The notes: a model not told the origin generated them from the letters alone. Shown: positions 26,289 to 36,495, counted from the first letter of the stretch. The stretch: 64,000 nt of DNA from JAJDTT01 sp022827025 (GCA_965203535.1 OZ241897.1:3596001-3660000), one strand, 5' to 3'. Numbers and translations are program-made.

Positions 26289-29200
26289 GGTGCGTCTCCT
26301 CCCACTCGCTCTGACGCCAGTCCGCGAGGCGCAGCAGCGCTTCCAGCCAAGCCAGACCCCACCATCCGAAACGGCGAGTGAGGCGCCAATAGCGGTCCGC
26401 AACGCCCGAGTCCAAGCGCTCCAATCCGGTCGGTCCGGTCCATCGCATCAGGTTCCCCTGAAAGTCGAACTCCACGGGTACTTCCTGATCGTCGGTTATG
26501 ACGGGAGCGAACGGTCGGCATTCGCCATGGTGACTCGCCACCAAGTGGAGCACGAGATCCCGTAGATCGCCGCGTTCGGGCAAGAGTGAACGGGCTTGCT
26601 CGGCGAGGCGCACCGATAGTAGCGGATGGGGTCTTCCTGTAGGGTACTCTGCTGTTTCTCGAGCCCGTCGTCTCGCGGCGCGGGTTCTGGGCATCCCCGC
26701 GGACTTGGCCAAGAGTCTTCCGGCATACCATGGAGAGCCACCCCGCAGCATGGACTGAAATCGTCGGTCGGCCTTGCCGATATCGTGGAGTAGACCAGCA
26801 CAGGCGAGGGCATCCGTCATGTCTTTCGGTAACCCGCTTCCGACAGCGTGACGGCGGACAAACCGTCCTACCCCAGCCAAGTGGGCGTCCAGAGGAACTG
26901 GTTTCCCGTTTCGGTGCGAAGTGCCGGAAGCGGATGCATCGTCCTCATCACTGAAGTTATCGGCTTCGTGGGTGAGGTTCGGCAGGCGGCGACGCCCGGC
27001 AAGAATGATGGTCTTCCCGCCCACGATACGGCATTCACGGTGAAGGCTTCCGACGGAAAACTCAGCTCTGAGTTCGGAGGCGGCTTTGGGCAACCAGGTC
27101 CAGGTCTTTGGAAACGGGCAGTCCTGCTCCGCCAGTCTCGTTAGAAGGCCGTGCACCGTGTCCGCCACTTCATCCGCGTCGTCCTCGTAAGTCTGCTCCA
27201 AGTTGTCCAACAGTGCCAGAGCGGCTGTCCTGGCCGATACGGAGTCCGGCCATGCGGACACCAGCGATCGGTTCAGGCGCAGAATCGGCTTGGCGCGAGC
27301 CATCCGGTACGCGGGATCGCCCACGTCGAGTGCGGCCGGGTTTGTAGACGCATCCAGAGGTAAGTCCCCAAGCTCGTTCCAGGGGCCAGGATGGGCAGCC
27401 GGGATGACGACGATGTCCCCCGGCCGGACACGGGCCGGATTCGAGGTGATGTGTTCTCTCTTCGTCCCGGCACCGCGCCAGCGAACGATCCGGCGGTCGG
27501 AGAGCCTGGGGCCCTCTTCAGGCTCGCCAGCATCGCGGACGCCTTCGACGTCACCACTGTCGTCATCCGGGTCCAGTCCCGCGAGCCAGCGCCTGAAGAC
27601 ACCGATAGGAACCGGCAGCGTCTCATTGCTGCTCGGCGGGCACAAGTTCAGGGATTCCAAACTATACTGCTGCCCGGGTTCGTCCGTGAGGTCGAGGTCC
27701 GCACGCCAACAGACCTGTACGTCCGGGGCGCCTTCCCGCGGACCGTGTAGAAACGGCCCCACGTCGGGTGTGGGACAGGGCTCCGGTGCCGTCTGTGCCC
27801 AGCAATCCATGTGGGCCGGGAGCATCACCGGCGCCTCTGCCCAAGGCGCGTTCAGCTTGATCAGGGAGTCGCCCAGGGGCAACAGGCGGTCGAAATGAGC
27901 GATGCCGAAGTCCACCTCGCCATTCCGGTTCTGCTGTTCGTTGAGCCAGTTCCAAGTGTCGGTCAGGGCGCCGCCGTAGATCGGATCCTCTTCCTGACCT
28001 CGCTTCGGTTTCGCTTGATCCTTACGAATCAGGATTTTCGCACGGGCCTTGATGTCCCGTCCCATGCGATTCAAGCGACCGAAACGCTGGCGCAGGGCGT
28101 CGAGGCTGGCACATTCAGTGACCAGACCGTCGAAATCGAGATCCGCTCCGACTTCCAGGGTTTGGGTGGCGACGACAACAACGGGTTTCTCCAGATCGCG
28201 GTCGGCAGACCGATCTGAGTGAAGACCAAGTTCCTCAAGCCCTTCGAGCATCGCTTCCTTGTCAACAGCGCGCATTCGTCCGGTGAGCAGAAGCACGACG
28301 ATGCCATCGCGTTCGTTCAGTCTCCGGTAAGTGTCTCGGGCAGTCGCAACCCGATTGACGAACACCACGATTGCTCGGCGTCCTTCGCCCACAAGTCCCT
28401 CCGCCGCCTTGGCCAGAGCTTTCGAGAGTTCAACCGTCGCCTTGTCACCGCTCGCCTTTTTCACCTCCGTGAGCGCAGCCGGCTTGGTGGCCAGTTGCCG
28501 TTTCCCAAGTGGGTGTTTCAGGTTGGTCTTTTCTTCGGAATTATCCTGGAACACGTCGTTGATCCCCGGTGGTGGAGTTGCGGACATCACGACGGGACAA
28601 AAGCAACGCCCAAGTGGTGACTCCGCCCACTCTTTACCCTGGAATCGGCGGACGGCTTGCAACGTTTGAAGAAACGGCTGCGCGCAGTGCGCCTCGTCCA
28701 GCAGGATCAGACTGTCGTTGGCCACTAGCCCTGCGTAGATCGGCCAAATGCCGGAGCCTCGACCGTAGGCGCGGAACAGCAGGCGGGACCCAATCTGATC
28801 GACGGTCGAGGCGACGATAGTGGGTTGCAGTGGGTTGCGCGCCCAGGCTTCCGAGCGGTACATGCCACCGCGCAACAAGTGGACGGCCAATGGTCGTGCT
28901 TTTACGAACCCGGTCGCCTCGCCGTGGGAAATGCATCGGAGATTATCCGCGACGATCTTCAGAATCCCGTCCCGGGCATCCATCAGTTTTTTGGCCAGCC
29001 GTCGAGCGCGCTCATACGCTTGGTCTACGATGATCCGCCGATCCACGACGAAAAAGATGCGCCGGGGCGCGGTTGTCACCCGGCCAACACGTGCCCGGCT
29101 CGCCTGAGCTGCCAAGGCAAACACACCAATGTCCATACACGCGGTCTTGCCGGACGCCGTCGGCAAGGCAATCGCCTCCGGCCACGGGGCGATCCTCAGT

Positions 29201-29385
29201 CTGGTGACATCCGAAGGGGTGTCCCGGCTCGGCTTCGCTATCTCCGAACACCGGCCGTCCCCCAGCACTCGCCTCGCCAGCTCCGTTTGCCATGCGAAGG
29301 GCGGTTTCTCTTCGCCCCAGCAAGCGATGAAAAATTCCCGGAAGTCCTCTGGGTGAAGTTCAGACCCTGTTGTCGTAGTCGTCAT
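26275..29385 (-). CDS. cas3: Cas3 helicase-nuclease, type I-G
   Basis: The 1036-residue protein has a superfamily-2 helicase first: Walker A P-T-A-S-G-K-T (about 75-81), the DEAH box L-L-D-E-A-H-C (about 228-234), M-S-A-T-P, T-L-E-V-G-A-D-L-D-F-D and Q-R-F-G-R-L-N-R. The HD nuclease comes last: L-L-H-D-I-G-K-A-D (about 863-871) and S-H-H-G-E. The helicase-then-HD order is the I-G/I-U arrangement. Cas3 unwinds and degrades target DNA after Cascade binding. I chose the ATG at 29385 (M-T-T-T-T-T-G) over the upstream 29427 start. Confidence 0.95.
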   Translation of the reverse strand: MTTTTTGSELHPEDFREFFIACWGEEKPPFAWQTELARRVLGDGRCSEIAKPSRDTPSDVTRLRIAPWPEAIALPTASGKTACMDIGVFALAAQASRARVGRVTTAPRRIFFVVDRRIIVDQAYERARRLAKKLMDARDGILKIVADNLRCISHGEATGFVKARPLAVHLLRGGMYRSEAWARNPLQPTIVASTVDQIGSRLLFRAYGRGSGIWPIYAGLVANDSLILLDEAHCAQPFLQTLQAVRRFQGKEWAESPLGRCFCPVVMSATPPPGINDVFQDNSEEKTNLKHPLGKRQLATKPAALTEVKKASGDKATVELSKALAKAAEGLVGEGRRAIVVFVNRVATARDTYRRLNERDGIVVLLLTGRMRAVDKEAMLEGLEELGLHSDRSADRDLEKPVVVVATQTLEVGADLDFDGLVTECASLDALRQRFGRLNRMGRDIKARAKILIRKDQAKPKRGQEEDPIYGGALTDTWNWLNEQQNRNGEVDFGIAHFDRLLPLGDSLIKLNAPWAEAPVMLPAHMDCWAQTAPEPCPTPDVGPFLHGPREGAPDVQVCWRADLDLTDEPGQQYSLESLNLCPPSSNETLPVPIGVFRRWLAGLDPDDDSGDVEGVRDAGEPEEGPRLSDRRIVRWRGAGTKREHITSNPARVRPGDIVVIPAAHPGPWNELGDLPLDASTNPAALDVGDPAYRMARAKPILRLNRSLVSAWPDSVSARTAALALLDNLEQTYEDDADEVADTVHGLLTRLAEQDCPFPKTWTWLPKAASELRAEFSVGSLHRECRIVGGKTIILAGRRRLPNLTHEADNFSDEDDASASGTSHRNGKPVPLDAHLAGVGRFVRRHAVGSGLPKDMTDALACAGLLHDIGKADRRFQSMLRGGSPWYAGRLLAKSAGMPRTRAARRRARETAEYPTGRPHPLLSVRLAEQARSLLPERGDLRDLVLHLVASHHGECRPFAPVITDDQEVPVEFDFQGNLMRWTGPTGLERLDSGVADRYWRLTRRFGWWGLAWLEALLRLADWRQSEWEETHHADA

Positions 29386-29562
29386 CGGAATATCCGGTCC
29401 TGCGGCCGGCCGATGCCGACCGCCCATTCAATTCCCGCGATCGGAGATCCATCGAGCCGATTCCACCGGTCAGGTGCGCCGAAGTCAGGGCAAAGGGCGG
29501 TGCCACTACATCAAGCGGGCGGTCGTTGGTCCGTGCTTCGGGCCGCACCCGCACTTCACCGC

Positions 29563-31113
29563 TCAAGCCCGCTCCACCTCGAACGCCGCCACGTTGCGAG
29601 TGTCCTTGCTGAACTCCACGGCAATCAGGTAGACCGGCTCGCCCGAGCCCCGGTACTTGTCCGCGTAGCGCTTCTCCTTCAACTGCGCCATCGCAGATCC
29701 CGCCGGCGCCAACTCCACCACCTTGAACTCGAACAGGTACACGTTGCCGTTGAACCGCACCGCCATGTCCAGGCGGCCGTGGCTGGTGCTGTCCTCGACT
29801 GTGATGTCGAGGCCCAAGGCCGCGAAGTAGGAGTAGAACACGCTCGCGTAGTAGCCTTCGTAGCTCGCGATGTCGTTGTTGGTGTACCACTCGTAGGGGA
29901 TGCTCGCGTAGAACGCTTGGAACAAAGTCTTGAGTCCGGCGAAGTCGTCGGCCTCCAGCAACCGGTAGAGCCGGATGCTGTTCGCAGTCTGACGCGAGGC
30001 GTCGCGCACCAAATAGCGCAGCAGGCGATCATTGAGGCTCTGGCGCACTTCGCGGTTGGGATAGCCCAGCCGGTACAGAGTTTTTCGACCCAATCTCTCC
30101 TCGCCGGCAATAGTGAGGTAGCCGGTCTGGAACAGCAGTGCCTCGGTCGCGATGTCGTCCACGTCGAAGGTGGACAACAAGTCGCTACTGCCCACCATGT
30201 CTTCAAGGGCGATGGTATCGACGCGACGCCCGACCAGCGTCTCGATCAGAAATTTCGGAGTGCCGGTCTCGAACCACCAGGCGTCGAACTCGCGGTTGCG
30301 GAACAGCAGCAGGATGTCGAAGGGGTTGTAGACCCTGGTGTTGCCCCGCCAACAGTACCCGTGGTACCAGTCGCGAATCTCGTCCCGATCAAGACCGGGG
30401 AGTTCCGGCGCGAACACGTTGTCCAGATCCTCGTCCGTGTACCCGCAGATGGCGGAGTAGACCGGGTCCAGGGTGATATCGATGAGGTTGTTGAGGCCTG
30501 AGAACAGGCTGACCTTGGAGAACTTGCTCACGCCGGTGATGAAGCTGAAGCGGATGTGCGCGTCGCTGTCCTTGATGACCGCGTACAGGCCGCGCAGATA
30601 ATCGCGGTTGGCGCGGGCGACCTCCGGTGTGTCCAGCGTATCCAGAATCGGCTTGTCGTACTCGTCGATCAATACTGCGACAGGCTGCTCGGCCTGGTCA
30701 TGCAGCAACTCCAGCATACGGCCGAATCGCTCCGGCCCCTTGGCATAGCCTGACACCACGTTTGCCCGGCGTTCGACGCCGTCCAATTGGGCCATCAGAT
30801 TCGTATGCAGGTGTTCGGATTCCCCCTGGAAGTACCCACCTCCGAAGCTCAGGCGCACCACGGGATTGCGCACTGACCAGTCCCAGCGGTCGTGGATATC
30901 GAGTCCCTCGAACAGCGTCTCGTTGCCTTCGAACAGCTCCTTGAGAGTGTCCAGGAACAGGCTTTTGCCGAAGCGCCGCGGGCGCGACAGGAAGTAGTGC
31001 GTCCCCTCGTCGAGCAACCGCCGGATGTAGGCCGTCTTGTCGACGTAGTAGCAGTTCCGCTCACGGAGATTCCGAAAGGTTTGAATGCCGATGGGGAGCA
31101 GGTGTCTGGTCAT
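29563..31113 (-). CDS. AAA-ATPase-like protein with C-terminal PD-(D/E)XK nuclease domain
   Basis: From ATG 31113 the protein has 516 residues. The ATPase-like part has I-G-I-Q-T-F, Y-V-D-K-T, R-P-R-R-F-G-K-S-L (the Walker A region) and the Walker B V-L-I-D-E-Y-D-K-P. The C-terminus has G-R-L-D-M-A-V-R-F-N-G and Y-L-F-E-F-K-V-V, a PD-(D/E)XK catalytic pattern. This large bacterial family is often mobile or multi-copy and its function is poorly known. It sits between the array and cas3, where I-G loci normally have nothing. A decayed relative lies at the other end of the effector operon (20532-20772). A defence or hitchhiking role is inference. Confidence 0.85.
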   Translation of the reverse strand: MTRHLLPIGIQTFRNLRERNCYYVDKTAYIRRLLDEGTHYFLSRPRRFGKSLFLDTLKELFEGNETLFEGLDIHDRWDWSVRNPVVRLSFGGGYFQGESEHLHTNLMAQLDGVERRANVVSGYAKGPERFGRMLELLHDQAEQPVAVLIDEYDKPILDTLDTPEVARANRDYLRGLYAVIKDSDAHIRFSFITGVSKFSKVSLFSGLNNLIDITLDPVYSAICGYTDEDLDNVFAPELPGLDRDEIRDWYHGYCWRGNTRVYNPFDILLLFRNREFDAWWFETGTPKFLIETLVGRRVDTIALEDMVGSSDLLSTFDVDDIATEALLFQTGYLTIAGEERLGRKTLYRLGYPNREVRQSLNDRLLRYLVRDASRQTANSIRLYRLLEADDFAGLKTLFQAFYASIPYEWYTNNDIASYEGYYASVFYSYFAALGLDITVEDSTSHGRLDMAVRFNGNVYLFEFKVVELAPAGSAMAQLKEKRYADKYRGSGEPVYLIAVEFSKDTRNVAAFEVERA

Positions 31114-31520
31114 GAGGGCACTTTTCGACCGAACAATTCCTGCCGGTCTACTCGGCGTCACCGCCGAAGATCAGCATGGAGAAACCTGACCTCGTACTTT
31201 CTCTACACTGCCTTACGAGGGGTCCCCATGGAGCAGTCCCCCGCCCGAATGACTGTCGCGGCAAGATGTCATTTCGTGTCGCGCAGTATACTACGGTGGC
31301 GAAATCGCGTGTCCTCCCATCAACGGACTCGGCGTATGCTGATTCCGCATGCCGTAGTAGGCGCCACGCACCCGGGTCCCGCGTAACGCGGCCAGGTAGA
31401 GAACGGCGGCTTAAGATAAGAAACGGGAAGTGCCGGAACCCGTGCGTCACGTCCATGGTGAGGTCGACATCCCGACCGACGCCGCGGGTCTTCCGCTCGT
31501 GGCGCGTCTGTCACTACCGG
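31114..31520. other. Leader-distal flank of the CRISPR array, no gene
   Basis: The 407 bases between the nuclease gene start and the first repeat contain no supported gene. The promoter of the AAA-ATPase gene should lie here, but I found no convincing -35/-10 pair. No degenerate extra CRISPR repeat is visible beyond 31521. Confidence 0.4.
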
Positions 31521-33954
31521 GCTTCAATGAGGCCGTGATCGGCCGATCACGGAAATTCGGACGCTGGGTATAAACCAGCGCAAGGTGCTCACGCTTCAAT
31601 GAGGCCGTGATCGGCCGATCACGGAAATGCGTGAGATTGACCAACTAGCAGACGACAACATAGATGGCTTCAATGAGGCCGTGATCGGCCGATCACGGAA
31701 ATCTCCGAGTCCCGCGTTTCCAGCTTGGCCTCTATCCTGGCTTCAATGAGGCCGTGATCGGCCGATCACGGAAATAACCCGCTGTCGATCATCGAGCTGC
31801 GCGGCTTGGAGGCTTCAATGAGGCCGTGATCGGCCGATCACGGAAATGGCTTCCAGGCCGGGAACGTCCGCCGCCACGTCCTCCGTGCTTCAATGAGGCC
31901 GTGATCGGCCGATCACGGAAATGAGCGAAGGTCGGACCGTTCGGATTCAGAACCACCTGCTTCAATGAGGCCGTGATCGGCCGATCACGGAAATCTGCCC
32001 ATACGAACCAGAAACCGCCAACCCTTGTGAAGGCTTCAATGAGGCCGTGATCGGCCGATCACGGAAATATCAGAGCAGCTTCAAGAACCGACTGGTTCGC
32101 GCCCGCTTCAATGAGGCCGTGATCGGCCGATCACGGAAATCCAGTACCTTCTCGGCTACGGCTGGAAGGTTCGGTGTGCTTCAATGAGGCCGTGATCGGC
32201 CGATCACGGAAATCCGGATAGCGCGGCTCCTCCAGCACCAGGGCGTCCTCGCTTCAATGAGGCCGTGATCGGCCGATCACGGAAATCACCTGACCTTTCC
32301 TCCAATGACAGCGGCGGCGGATGGCTTCAATGAGGCCGTGATCGGCCGATCACGGAAATGCAATTTATCGCGACAGACGAGAAACCGGAGTTGCTGCTTC
32401 AATGAGGCCGTGATCGGCCGATCACGGAAATTGGCGGATACGGCCAGCTACAAGAGTCCCTGGCGCAACGCTTCAATGAGGCCGTGATCGGCCGATCACG
32501 GAAATGCCGGACGACTTCCGGCGCCTTTGGCCCCGCGTGCAGCAGCTTCAATGAGGCCGTGATCGGCCGATCACGGAAATGCGGCGCGCTGTCCAGCTTC
32601 GACCGTCCGAGCCTGGCTTCAATGAGGCCGTGATCGGCCGATCACGGAAATCCCGGGACCGGCTGGAGCAGGACTTCCCCGAATGGAGCTTCAATGAGGC
32701 CGTGATCGGCCGATCACGGAAATCAGAGGAATTGCATGTTCGCCGGCAGGAAGGCCCTGATGCTTCAATGAGGCCGTGATCGGCCGATCACGGAAATGAT
32801 CTTGTAGGCGTCATAGGCGGATCGGCGGATGGAGCTTCAATGAGGCCGTGATCGGCCGATCACGGAAATGTCTGGAACTCGTCGTGCCTGGCCCGGAATA
32901 TCCAGGGCTTCAATGAGGCCGTGATCGGCCGATCACGGAAATAAAGAGTGGCCGGGCCACGCGGCCGACTGGATGCGGCTTCAATGAGGCCGTGATCGGC
33001 CGATCACGGAAATCCCTGAGAACCGTCCCTTTGTCGTCGCGCGAATGGCGCTTCAATGAGGCCGTGATCGGCCGATCACGGAAATATGCCGAACGGAACG
33101 CCGCTAGCGTTCTTATTTGTAAGCTTCAATGAGGCCGTGATCGGCCGATCACGGAAATCTGGGAGCCGAGAAGGTCTTGGACGCCATCGGCTTGCTTCAA
33201 TGAGGCCGTGATCGGCCGATCACGGAAATTTATGCGTTCTGCCTCGGTGAGACGGTGGAACTCCTGGCTTCAATGAGGCCGTGATCGGCCGATCACGGAA
33301 ATCACTTCGTCGCCGACCTGGCCGACGAGGAGGTGACGCTTCAATGAGGCCGTGATCGGCCGATCACGGAAATGCCGCTGAGCGCGCTGTTCATGTCGTC
33401 CAGCGTGGCCGTGCTTCAATGAGGCCGTGATCGGCCGATCACGGAAATCTCACGCCGTGCGTGTTCCTCCGCTCGCTCCAGGTGCTTCAATGAGGCCGTG
33501 ATCGGCCGATCACGGAAATCCGAGAGAAGGGGGACATATGGAAATCACACTCAACGGCTTCAATGAGGCCGTGATCGGCCGATCACGGAAATAGCGCGGC
33601 CCAGGTCCTGCGCGCAGCCGGAGCCGTTGCTTCAATGAGGCCGTGATCGGCCGATCACGGAAATACGGCCGCCAGGACTCTTTCTCGAAGGTGCCATCGT
33701 TGCTTCAATGAGGCCGTGATCGGCCGATCACGGAAATTGATCCCAGTAATCCAGGGCCCACCCGACGACGGTTCGCTTCAATGAGGCCGTGATCGGCCGA
33801 TCACGGAAATCTATGATTGGGCTGTCTCGAAGGGCTGGTGGGAGGAGCTTCAATGAGGCCGTGATCGGCCGATCACGGAAATGCCGGGGAAAATCTACTG
33901 TCTTGCCAAACAGGTCGGGCTTCAATGAGGCCGTGATCGGCCGATCACGGAAAT
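31521..33954 (-). CRISPR. CRISPR array, 34 identical 36-bp repeats, 33 spacers
   Basis: I counted 34 copies of a 36-base repeat, all apparently identical, with 33 different spacers of 35-39 bases. On the plus strand the repeat begins GCTTCAATGAGGCC and ends CGGAAAT. Its centre is a perfect 20-base palindrome, CCGTGATCGGCCGATCACGG. Read on the minus strand the repeat ends in ATTGAAGC, close to the common ATTGAAAC 3' handle. Transcription is therefore inferred to be minus, co-oriented with all cas genes, with the leader and newest spacers at the right end near 33954. The uniform repeats, including both ends, suggest an intact array. Confidence 0.97.
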
Positions 33955-34137
33955 AGCGTGCACCGTAAGTTCCGTATTGTCAAAGATCTGGCGGAGACAA
34001 CGCGAGCGGCGGTCTCCGGAACCCGGAAGTCCCGGTTGTTCTTCGGCCATCGTCGCGCGAAACTCATTGAAAACAAACGTAATCGGTGGACGCGAGAGAC
34101 TGCCGGGATCTTCTCGCCGCTGCGCTGCTCGCAAACC
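33955..34137 (-). promoter_or_regulatory. Probable CRISPR leader
   Basis: The 183 bases between the cas4-cas1 stop and the last repeat are on the side predicted to be leader by repeat orientation and by proximity to the adaptation genes. An A-rich stretch (CATTGAAAACAAACG) lies near 34070. No clear promoter boxes were identified. Confidence 0.5.
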
Positions 34138-35916
34138 TCATCGCGTCACAAAAACCGGGTACTCACTCAACTCGCCCTCCAGCGTCTTGGCCAAAAGACG
34201 TGCCTGGATCTCCAGCAGGCGACGGTAACTCGTACGGTAGCCGAAGAGGGGATGCGTGACAAGCGTGTCCATCCTCGATTCGTAGGCGCGAAAGAAGTTT
34301 TTCCGGCCGGCGGCCGTCAGTGAAACGGAATTTCCCGCCATCACGAAGTCGCGCTCGGAGATCATTCTGGTATTGACCGCACTCAGCACGGAGGAGTCGA
34401 CGATGAGCGGCCGCAACGGCTCCATCAAATCCAGAGCCAATGCCGGACGGCCATGACGCGGCTGGTGGTAGAAGCCGACCATCGGATCGAATCCCACGGC
34501 ATAGCAGGCCACCGTCAGGTCCTTGGTCAGAAGGCTGTAGCCGAGCGAAAGCAGGGCATTGACCGGGTCACGCGGCGGCCGTCGATTCCGGGAGCGGAAC
34601 TCGAAGTGGAAAGGTGACTTGCCGTCCCATTCCCCGTCACGTTTCAACATACCGCCGAAGAGGCCGAAATAGATTCGCGCCGCCAGTCCTTCGATCCCGA
34701 GAAGCTCCTTGAGAGACCCTGCGGCTCGGGCGTTTCCCATCAGCCGCTTCAATTGGCGCAGTTCCCAACTCGGAGGCTCGACGTGGTTACGCAAGAGCAT
34801 GGTCCGTTGGTTGCGAATCTTGCCCTCCACCAGACGGCCGGCGAGCCGCCGGCAGAACCAATCCTCTTCCGCCAGCCGGAATTGAGCCTTGCGCAACAGG
34901 ACGTTTTTGGTGTTGAGCCCGGTCGTGACGCCGTAGAACCAGTTGCCCTGGGAGAAGTAGCAGATCGGCTTCTCGTCCCGGCAGAGCTGCTGGATGGCCT
35001 GCGTGCTGATCTGTATGTTCCCCATCAGATTGACCTGGTTGATCTCGTTTATTCGGACATCCTGGACCACCTTTTTCTTTTCCCTGATCCGGAGCAGGCC
35101 GCCGCTCTTGCCCACGCGGAGCCCCGGCGAGTTCAAGTAGAGTGGCCGCAGATCGGATCGTGGCGCCACCAGCAGTCGTGCTCCTGGCGGAAGCGACTTC
35201 TGTGGCGTCTGGCGTGCGTCCTCGAACAATGGCAATTGCTCCAGTTTGCCCTTGCCGGCCCGTGATTGCAGATACCAGGTTTCGTCCGGCATGCAGATGC
35301 CGACCAGGGAACATCCGGGGCACTTGGGAGAATCGACGAGGGGCGGAGGAATCTCTCCCGCTGCGGCCGTCTCCCGAGCGCACGCGATGGCCTGCTCCGC
35401 TTCGATGATCGTCGCGTCGTCGAACGGGACTCGCACCCTCTGTCGCGTCTTCTGGTAGAAGACGATCCCCTCGTCGCAGCCGTAGCCGTTGGCGCGCAGG
35501 ACGAGCGCCTGGACGGCCAACTGGACGCGGTCCGTCGGCCACACTTCGACGCCATCGTCGCCCACCCTCGGACGGCCGTGCTTGTAGTCCACCGGCGTGG
35601 CGCGGCCATCGTCGAATTCCACCAGGTCGAGCTTGGCGATGACGCGATGCTTCTCGGACGAGAGCGTGATCGAGCGAACCACCGCCGGTTGTCCGGACTT
35701 GTCATCTGGTCGGGGCACCGATCGACTTTCCTTGTCGACGCGCTTGTGCTGAACGGCTCCCTCGAGCGTGTGCTCGTTGTGCACGAAGACCCCCACGACC
35801 TGCTCGAAATAGAACAGCCGGGGGCAATAGACGTACTCGTTGATCATGCGCGCGGAGATGTAGTCAGGGGTAGTGGATCGAAAAAGGGTGGGACTGGCAG
35901 CGGGGTGAGTTGTCAT
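34138..35916 (-). CDS. Cas4-Cas1 fusion, type I-G adaptation protein
   Basis: The 592-residue fusion has a Cas4 half (about 20-215) and a Cas1 half (about 255-592). The Cas4 half has Y-C-P-R-L-F-Y-F (30-37), K-L-D-L-V-E, V-D-Y-K-H-G (109-114) and C-P-G-C...C (199-208), giving four Cys for an Fe-S cluster and RecB-type catalytic residues. The Cas1 half starts L-Y-L-N-S-P-G-L and has Y-H-Q-P-R-H-G-R-P-A-L-A-L-D-L-M-E-P with the metal ligands. It trims PAM-containing prespacers and integrates them with Cas2. The fusion is typical of type I-G. The gene is 15 bases downstream of cas2. Confidence 0.95.
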   Translation of the reverse strand: MTTHPAASPTLFRSTTPDYISARMINEYVYCPRLFYFEQVVGVFVHNEHTLEGAVQHKRVDKESRSVPRPDDKSGQPAVVRSITLSSEKHRVIAKLDLVEFDDGRATPVDYKHGRPRVGDDGVEVWPTDRVQLAVQALVLRANGYGCDEGIVFYQKTRQRVRVPFDDATIIEAEQAIACARETAAAGEIPPPLVDSPKCPGCSLVGICMPDETWYLQSRAGKGKLEQLPLFEDARQTPQKSLPPGARLLVAPRSDLRPLYLNSPGLRVGKSGGLLRIREKKKVVQDVRINEINQVNLMGNIQISTQAIQQLCRDEKPICYFSQGNWFYGVTTGLNTKNVLLRKAQFRLAEEDWFCRRLAGRLVEGKIRNQRTMLLRNHVEPPSWELRQLKRLMGNARAAGSLKELLGIEGLAARIYFGLFGGMLKRDGEWDGKSPFHFEFRSRNRRPPRDPVNALLSLGYSLLTKDLTVACYAVGFDPMVGFYHQPRHGRPALALDLMEPLRPLIVDSSVLSAVNTRMISERDFVMAGNSVSLTAAGRKNFFRAYESRMDTLVTHPLFGYRTSYRRLLEIQARLLAKTLEGELSEYPVFVTR

Positions 35917-35931
35917 GGAATTGTTTCCCGG

Positions 35932-36222
35932 CTATACGACGATCAGTGGCGCATCGATATGGACGTAGGGTTTTCCGAGCGCCGTGATGACCCGTTCACC
36001 CCGCCCTTCAGCCGGACCAAGGTCCACGAGCAAGACCTGGTCTTCGTCGTGATGAATGATGTCGGCCAACTGCGCCCGTAAGCGGACCAGATCCATGCGG
36101 GTGAGTTGGCACTCGAAAACGGAAAGCTGCAGATGGTCCCCCCAGGCCCGCATGGTCTTGAAGACCTTTCTCAGACGCTTGGGGTCGGCAATATCGTAGC
36201 TGACGATGTAGGAATTGCGCAT
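35932..36222 (-). CDS. cas2: Cas2
   Basis: From ATG 36222 the protein has 96 residues, a normal Cas2 length. It starts M-R-N-S-Y-I-V-S-Y-D-I-A-D, the beta1 strand with the metal-site Asp, followed by R-L-R-K-V-F. S-V-F-E-C-Q-L comes further on. Cas2 is the central dimer of the integration complex with Cas4-Cas1. It is the most upstream cas gene. The longer open frame to 36636 has no family support. Confidence 0.95.
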   Translation of the reverse strand: MRNSYIVSYDIADPKRLRKVFKTMRAWGDHLQLSVFECQLTRMDLVRLRAQLADIIHHDEDQVLLVDLGPAEGRGERVITALGKPYVHIDAPLIVV

Positions 36223-36465
36223 AGAGACTCCGGGATCGTTTCCATGCGATTGTTGCTGATCTGCTCCAAGATGGGGCGTTGTCGCGACCTGCTCCAGTCT
36301 GATCGGCAGCCGGTCGAACAGTACAGTATTGGATGTCATGATACCCGGATTGATCTGGACGTGTCGCTGGAGTTGACAGTCCGTGGCAAAAGTCGTCGCG
36401 GCATTCGACCGGGTCTGCATCCCGGGGGACTGCGTTGCTCCTTTGCTCTTTTGCTCTTTGAATTT

Positions 36466-36495
36466 TTGACATTTGGCAAAAAGCTGCCCTAAAAT
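36466..36495 (+). promoter_or_regulatory. Sigma-70-type promoter for carD
   Basis: TTGACA (36466-36471) is followed after 18 bases by TAAAAT (36490-36495), a near-consensus pair about 130 bases upstream of carD. The rest of the divergent region 36223-36625 between cas2 and carD shows no gene. Confidence 0.65.

Noticed and set aside
28825..30501. 558-codon plus-strand frame over cas3 and the AAA-ATPase gene
   Set aside because: Antisense to two genes with clear motifs; no family signal of its own.
32305..32779. Short frames with repeated F-N-E-A-V-I-G-R-S-R-K
   Set aside because: They are translations of the CRISPR repeat, not proteins.
34060..34080. CTCATTGAAAAC near the leader, similar to the repeat 3' end
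   Set aside because: It is on the opposite strand to the inferred repeat direction and matches only a short stretch, so chance is likely.
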